Source: Benincasa hispida (Eukaryota; Streptophyta; Magnoliopsida; Cucurbitales; Cucurbitaceae). Taken from it: DNA of 64,000 nt. Positions 57,750 through 64,000 of this stretch are shown here, piece after piece. The position numbers and the translations under genes were made by a program. The stretch is taken from NCBI RefSeq assembly GCF_009727055.1, contig NC_052354.1, positions 1,198,086 to 1,262,085 of the forward strand, in the 5' to 3' direction. The notes under the pieces were generated by a model that was not told the DNA's origin, made no database searches, and worked only from the letters and a program-made list of their open reading frames with translations. Every line of letters begins with the position of its first letter. The first letter of the stretch is position 1.

Positions 57750-59414
57750 TGATAACGCAGAAATGCACGTTATTATAATGCTAAGTTATTAAACAATGAA
57801 GGATTGCGTTGATAAAATATGTTAGATTGCATCCAAAAAGCATTAAGTTCATAACATTGCAGTCGCATTCGTTCATCGCATAAGAACCGTTAACATTCGT
57901 AATTTTATGCAGAATATGCGTTAACGCAGGGCGAAAAGCAAGATCACAAGAAATCAATGGTCGAGCTCAACATTACCGCAAGGCTTTGCAGTGATTTGTG
58001 TTTGCAAACATCTACTCAAGAAGGATTGCCGCATAGAGCCGACACAACTTGGTGTGCACATCTGGGTGAAAAGCATAATTAATCACGATGGGAAATAAAG
58101 CTGATGACGATCGAATCCGAATTAAGTTGACCAGCCACTAACGATAACAAGTACACTCAGCTTTTCGGTGACAAATATTCGGCGCATCAGTCAGAATTAA
58201 AGCCATTCCATCTGTGCAATCATAAGAGAGAAACCTCCTTTCACCCAGAAGCTCTATAAATACTAAGAACATCCTTCAAAAAAGGGGTTCGATTCAGTTA
58301 GCTCAGCACGTCTTGTTCATAGTTTTCTTTTATCTTTAAGGAGGCAGAGCTAGAGAAGAGAAGAGACACCGGAAGGTCACTCAGGGCAACTCGAGAGAGA
58401 ACCCAGAGATGCAGAAAGCAGAGAGCGGGCCGACTCTCGTAAGAGCGAGACTATCGTTTGAATAAGAGTAGAAAAGACAGTGTAAAAGCTTGGAAGCAAG
58501 AGATTACTACCAGGCTCTTCATTCTCTTCTTGTATTGTTATTTTGTACTTAAACTTTATATATATACAATGAAAGTTCTTATTCTACATTTGTTCACCTC
58601 TTAGCATGCATGAGTAGCTAAACTTGTCGAATGGGTTGAGAAGAACTAAGCTAACATGACCTAGGATCTTCATTGCTTACGATTGTCTTGTTTTATGTTG
58701 TGCCCAACATCTGCCCAACATCCCTTTGGAACTACTCGAGAGAGAGTCTAAAGAAAGAACCTAAGACTTGCGAGAGCTAGGTTAGAATCTAGACTCGAGA
58801 GAGTAAGATTAGATCTGCATAAACAAGAGATAAGAACTTAGAGATAAGCTTTGTTTGCCAACATGCATCGCATGCACCCTAGAGATAGGTTATGATATTA
58901 TGTGGTTGCCTTACTTGTGTGTATCATTTTGTCATCGCATAAATAACAATAGAGGCTTATGTGTAGGTTCTATAGACTTATCGCATATATTGCATGCGTT
59001 CTAGTATTAGAAGCCATAGCATTCGCATCGAGAGATGGTTTACTATTGTATGTGTGTTGCATGGTCGCATAACATGAACGCATCCTATAGTGTGTTAGCC
59101 GAACCCTTCTCAACCCATTCACCGCATACCCATCGCATCTTCTGTTTTATCAACTCTTTTCAAAACTCCGCCGCATTTGATTATTCTCATTACCGCAAAC
59201 AACAACACCAAACAACTATTTGAGTTACCGGTTACCGCAAAATTTTCTTGAAAATTACCACCGTAAACTGTTTTCTCAAGTCCCTCAGTTTGACCCTGGA
59301 CATACCAGGAATCTCAGTGGAGTTTATACTTGGATTCATTGAGAAAGCTTGATTGCTCAACACATTTCATCACTGCATTTCATCCAAATTTCCACCTCAT
59401 AAAATAACGCATCA
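57750..59414 (+). mobile_element. Gypsy (Athila-like) 5' LTR, 1.67 kb
   Basis: TGATAACGCAGAAATGCACGTTATTATAATGC at the start, AAAATAACGCATCA at the end, then the primer site. Promoter-like CTCTATAAATACTAAGAAC lies at about 58252. A purine-rich transcript start region follows. It is the 5' LTR of the element that runs to the window edge. Confidence 0.85.
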
Positions 59415-59420
59415 AGTTTT

Positions 59421-59438
59421 TGGCGTCGTTGCTGAGGA
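59421..59438 (+). other. Primer binding site, tRNA-Asp type
   Basis: TGGCGTCGTTGCTGAGGA, close to the TGGCGCCGTTGCCGGGGA complement of plant tRNA-Asp used by Athila-like elements, with three differences. Six bases after the LTR end. Confidence 0.75.
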
Positions 59439-59449
59439 CTTCGGCAAAT

Positions 59450-61138
59450 CAGTGTGCTAACGGGAATTTTTCTGATTTCTTTGCAGACTCTCAATCTCTG
59501 GCGAATTATGACCTGGAGATTGCGAGGACGTTCAGACAGAGACTAAGAAACAACCGCCAACTACAACAATTAGATAAAGAAGATATGGTGGAGCAGCCTA
59601 GAAATGGAGCACCAAACGAAAACAACATCATGGCGAATTCAATCCTACTGGAAAACGATCGTAATAGGCTCATTAGGGACTATGCATCGCAAACCTCTAT
59701 GATTTCTCTCTAGGAATCATAAGGCCAATGTGGCGATTCGAAATGAAACCGTTGATGCCGCAGATGATCCAGACTGCAGGAAAATTCAAAGGACAATGTG
59801 GCGAGGACCCGCACGCCAACCTCCGAAGTTTTATAGAAATCTACAACACCTTTGTGTTCCCGAACATCTCTACCGAAGAAGTTCGACTAACTGTGTTTCC
59901 ATTTTCTCTGTGTGATCAGGTAAGAAAATGGGCATATTCCCTCGAGTTGGGAGAGATCACTTCATGGGAACAAGTCGTAGAGAAGTTCATGAAAAAAATA
60001 TTTTCCACGTATTGAGAATGCTAGACGAAGGAAACTAATAACCAATTTTGAACAAGACATGGACGAATAGCTTAGCGATGCCTGGGTGAGGTTTAAGAGG
60101 TTGGTCCAGGACTGCCTACACAACGGATTGCCAGACTGCCTTCAGATGGAAATCTTTTATCACGGTTTAAATCTCGCTTTGCAGACCGCTGCCAATGCAG
60201 CAGCCACTGGGTCTGCTAGACAAAACGTATGACGAGGCTAAGAACATCTTGGATCGCATCTCTAAAAATCACGAGGATTGGAGGGAGAGCGATCAGAGAT
60301 TGAGAATCAAGGATAACGATGCAAGTAATGGTGTTATTCCTTCACTACAGAATAAGATGACTGCAATGATGAACTTAATTTAGGGAATTGCGATCAGTAG
60401 CCCAACACCGCAAAATGGGCAAATAAACACAATTAATCAAAACACCGCAAGGTGTGCGACTTGCGGTGACGAACACGCAATGGAAGAATGCCCACAAAAT
60501 CCACTGTCGATTTACTTTGTGAAAAATAATCCATTTTCTAACAACTACAACCCTCGGTGGAGAAACCACCCCAATTTTACATGGAAGAATCAGCAGCAGA
60601 ATTTCCAATCTGTGGCGCAGAAAGAAGGGCCACCTGGATTCTTCCGAAAAAATAACGGTCAAACAAGCAATCAAGCCAGTAGCTTGCAACCACCGCAACC
60701 ATCCTCCTTGGAAAGGTTGTTGAAGAAGTATATCGAGAAAAATGAAACTGTACTTCAAAGTCAGGTGACGTCCATCCACAATCTAGAATTACAGATGGGC
60801 CAGATTGCGAGCAAGCTAAAGAATAGACCGCAAGAGGCTCTGCCGAGTTCAACAGAACTCCCACGTAACCCGGGCGGATCAGGTAAAGAGCAATGTCAAG
60901 TCGTGACATTGCAGAGTGGAAAAACTGTGGAGGGAGAAAGGAAGGAGACTAGCTAGACTGCTCCCATTGCATTGGAACCTGAAATTGCATTGACTCAAGA
61001 AGAAGAAAGAGAAAAAGAAGTGATAGAACCACAAGTTGCGTCCACCTTGAAGCCGATAGAAAAGAGGACCGTGAGAGTGCAGTTACCACCTTTCCCACAT
61101 AGACTCAGAAAGAAAAAGAATAACGAGGTACAGTACTA
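59450..61138 (+). pseudogene. Athila-like gag, broken
   Basis: Pieces in order: 59450-59713 (LANYDLEIARTFRQRLRNNR, MANSILLENDRNRLIRDYA); 59728-60015 in another frame (FKGQCGEDPHANLRSFIEIY, VRLTVFPFSLCDQVRKWAYS), the retrotransposon gag domain; then a third frame from 60195 (LLDKTYDEAKNILDRISKNH) with a zinc-knuckle-like CATCGDEHAMEEC at 60457-60495; then KEGPPGFFRKNNGQTSN, LLKKYIEKNETVLQ and an acidic linker up to 61138. Two frameshifts and stops at about 60381, 60954 and 61137 break it. Gag would form the particle that packages the RNA. Confidence 0.82.
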
Positions 61139-61145
61139 ACGCTTC

Positions 61146-64000
61146 TTGTCTATGTTAAAACAATTACATATTAATATTTCGTTTAGTAAAGCGATTGAGG
61201 AGATGCCTGCATATGCAAAGTTTCTGAAGGATATTGTAACCAAGAAGAGGAAAACTGGTAAGTTTACCATGGTGCCTTTAACACAAAGTTCGAAGTCAAT
61301 AATTCCACCAAAGATGAGTGATCTTGGGAGCTTTACTATACCTTGCTCCATTGAAGGACTATACATCGGGCAAGCATTGTGTGACCTTGAAGCCAGCATC
61401 AACTTGATGCCTCTGTTGATCTTTAAGCAGCTGAATGTGGGGCAATTTGTGCCCACGATCGTGACTCTCCAACTTGTAGATAGATCTCTGGTGCATCTAG
61501 AGGAGAAGGTGAAGGATGTGCTAGTCACCATCGAAAAATTTATCTTACCAGCCTATTTCATCATCTTAGATTACGAAGCCGACAAAGATGTGCCCATCAT
61601 CCTGAGGCGACCATTTTTATCAACAAGTCGTGCCCAGATCGATGTGCACAAAAGAGAGATCACTTTGAGCATCAATGGACAGAAGCTCAAGTTCAACATC
61701 ATCCGTGCCATGAACTTTCCTGACGAAGAAGACCTGCATGAATCTAACGACAACCAGAATTTGACTGAAGAAGAAAAGCTTGACGATGAGAATGAAGAAG
61801 AGGATGCAAACGCATCCATTGTGATATGTAATGCGATCATAGAAAAAGTAAACAAGGAAATTGAGATAATCACAACCCAAGAAGAAGAGCCAACAGTAAA
61901 AAAAAAAAAGAGAAAAACAACGCAACTGTCCTTAGTAGAACCACCAATAATGGAATTGAAGATCCTGTCGAATCACCTAAAGTATGCATTTTTGGGACAG
62001 AATGAGAAGCTGCCAGTAATTATTTCCTCTGAACTTAACGAAGACCAGGATAATGCATTGATGAGCATTCTGAGGAAACATGTGCGAGCAATTGGATGGA
62101 TGCTCGCAGACATTCGAGGAATTAGCCATGCATACTGCATGCACCGAATTCGTCTCGAACAAAAAAACAAGGCAACGATTGAACATCAGCATAGACTCAA
62201 CCCTGCGATGAAAGAGGTCGTTAAAAAGGAGATCATTAAGTGGTTAGATGCGGGAATTATTTATCCAATTGCAGATAGCGCGTGGGTCAGCCCCGTTCAA
62301 TGCGTGCCAAAAAAGGGTGGCATGACAGTAGTTCTGAATGAAAATAATGAGCTAATACTGCAAAGAACCATCACCGGGTGGCATATTTGCATGGACTACC
62401 ACAAGCTGAATGCGGCAACGAAGAAAGATCATTTCCCTCTACCGTTCATTGACCAAATGCTAGATCGTCTAGCCAGAAATGACTTCTACTGCTTTCTAGA
62501 TGGGTATGTTGGGTATAACTAGATTATGATCTCTCCAGAAGATCAGAACAAGACCACATTCACCTACCCATACAGGACTTTTGCTTTTCACTGCATGTCG
62601 TTTGGCCTCTGCAATGCACTGAGCACGTTCTAAAGGTGCATGATGGCCATCCTTTTAGAATATCTTAAGGACTCTGTTGAAATATTCATGGACGAATTCT
62701 CTGTCTATGGGCACACCTATGAAGTTTGTTTGGACAACCTGGAGAAGATACTGAAAAGATGCGAGGAGATGAATCTCATTCTTAACTGGGAAAAATTTCA
62801 TTTTATGGTGAAGGAGGGCATTGTGATAGGGCACAAGATTTCTCGAGACGAGTTGGATGTGGATAAAGCAAAAATAGAAGACATTGAAAAACTCCCACCT
62901 CCAACAAGTGTAAAGGCTGTAAGGAGTTTCTTGGGGCATGCCGGATTTTACAGACGCTTTTTCAAAGACTTTTCAAAAATAGCACGACCGCTGAGTGCGT
63001 TGATGGAGGCTGACAGAAAATTTGATTTTGATGACAATTCCCTCAACGCATTTAGGATTTTAAAGGATACTGACAACCGCGCCCGTGTTAATCGCACCTG
63101 ATTGGACACTCCCTTTTTAATTAATGTGCGATGTAAGCAGGTATGCGATGGGAGCAGCTCTGGCACAAAAGAGAAAAACAATATTACATCTCATCGCATA
63201 TGTGAGTAAGACGTTGAATCTTGCTCATACTAACTACACCACCACAGAAAAAGAGCTCCTTGCGGTAATTTTTGCGTTGGAAAAATTTAAAGCATATTTG
63301 CTGGGAACAAAAGTACTAATCCACATTGATCATTCGGCGATAAAGTATTTAATGATAAAGAAGGATGCGAAGCCGAGGTTGATCAGATGGGTCCTCCTCC
63401 TCCAGGAATTTGACATAGAAATAATTGATCGAAAGGGGATGAAGAACAAGGTTGCGAATCACTTGTCCAGATTGGAAAATTTTGAGGTTGACCGCAATGA
63501 GTCAGAGGTGAGTGTAGTGTTCCCAGATGAGCAACTGTTTCATATTGAAGAATTGCCATGGTATGCTGATATAGTCAACTATCTGGTTTGCGAGCAATTT
63601 CCAGAGGATTATACTGAGAAGAGGAGGCTCAAGTACGAATGCAGATCATATTTTTGGGATGAGCCGAATATGTACAAAATGGGGGCAGACTCGATTCTAT
63701 GACTATGCATGCCAAATGCTGCTCAACAACACATATTATCACAATGTCATGACTCACCACATGGTGGGCACTTTGGAGGACAGCGCATCGCAGCTAAATT
63801 ATTACAGAGTGGATTCTACTGGCCAAGATTGTTTAAGGATGCAGCTGACTACGTGACGAAGTGTGATCGGTGCCAACGCACAGGTAACATTTCATGGAAA
63901 CATGCAATGCCTATGAACACCATCTTAGAACTTGAGTTGTTCGACGTATGGGGTATCAACTTCATGGGACTATTCCCTCCATCGAATGGTAAAAATTATA
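61146..64000 (+). pseudogene. Athila-like pol (protease, RT, RNase H, integrase), broken, partial
   Basis: 61146-62522 is open. It holds the protease (CDLEASINLMPLLIFKQLNV, with Glu where Gly is usual after D-L; VPIILRRPFLSTSRAQIDVH) and the RT start (WLDAGIIYPIADSAWVSPVQ, CVPKKGGMTVV, HFPLPFIDQMLDRL). A stop follows at 62520 in the segment normally GYSGYNQI, and another near 62632. 62640-63101 carries the RT active site as FMDEFSVYG (Glu at 62694-62696 where the second Asp is expected) and the thumb (AVRSFLGHAGFYRRFFKDFS). After a frameshift, RNase H is at 63124-63702 (CDVSRYAMGAALAQ, YTTTEKELLAVIFALEKF, NKVANHLSRLE). Then come integrase zinc-domain pieces (GGHFGGQRIAAKLLQ, KCDRCQRTGNISWKHAMPMN) and the core start (VWGINFMGLFPPSNG) at the window edge. 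Inactive. Confidence 0.85.

Noticed and set aside
59420..59450. Gag frame start at 59420
   Set aside because: That position is a TTG overlapping the primer site; the true gag start must be downstream, perhaps at a Met near 59586, but cannot be fixed in this broken copy.
1..64000. tRNA or rRNA genes and CRISPR arrays
   Set aside because: The tRNA-like words found are all primer binding sites next to LTRs; no cloverleaf, rRNA block or evenly spaced repeat-spacer array was seen by eye. A covariance-model scan would be decisive.

Overview
The window looks like AT-rich nuclear DNA of a eudicot plant. The evidence is small spliced stress-protein genes with GT-AG introns, TNP2-type CACTA transposons, a Mutator-like element with a plant mobile domain, and Ty1/copia and Ty3/gypsy retrotransposons primed by plant-type tRNA sites. 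A cucurbit is my best guess, from the KIN2-like proteins and the look of the retrotransposon families. That is inference; a database search would settle it. I see no bacterial genes, CRISPR array, rRNA or convincing tRNA.

Host genes are few. Two intact two-exon KIN2-like (cold/ABA stress, LEA-like) genes of 64 codons lie at 7908-8384 and 29509-29936, with G-box (ABRE-like) promoters. A third, dead copy lies at 31345-31730. An F-box pseudogene (27932-28985, minus) sits just upstream of the second copy. A 31-codon open frame at 32830-32925 is uncertain. The three KIN2-like copies are one tandem family, now pushed apart by about 21 kb of mostly inserted DNA.

Region by region: 1-5015 holds copia and gypsy LTR pieces and a CACTA end. 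5016-7700 is old retroelement debris. 7700-8560 is KIN2-like copy 1. 9400-14174 holds small foldback elements, a solo LTR and a locally duplicated segment framed by a 32-bp GC-rich inverted repeat. 14236-26222 is a copia LTR split by several insertions: a 743-bp element with a 12-bp target duplication, a retroelement fragment containing two Tn5/Nextera adapter junctions (an assembly artefact), and an 8.5-kb CACTA element (17429-25926, target duplication TCT). That CACTA itself contains a 2.9-kb Mutator-like element with a plant mobile domain. 26226-27690 is a broken minus-strand copia element. 27900-32930 is the second gene island. 32939-36335 is copia debris in both orientations. 36500 to about 42600 is a second CACTA element on the plus strand. 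42636-64000 is a nest of Athila-like gypsy and copia elements, including a clean solo LTR (54821-56508, target duplication GTGGT). It ends inside a gypsy element whose 5' LTR (57750-59414), tRNA-Asp-type primer site, gag and pol run to the window edge.

Every transposon coding region seen here has stops or frameshifts, so none looks autonomous. The most unusual items are the transposase-domain/plant-mobile-domain Mutator element, the mate-pair adapter concatemer embedded in the assembly, and the GC-rich inverted repeat framing the 11.3-14.2 kb duplication.
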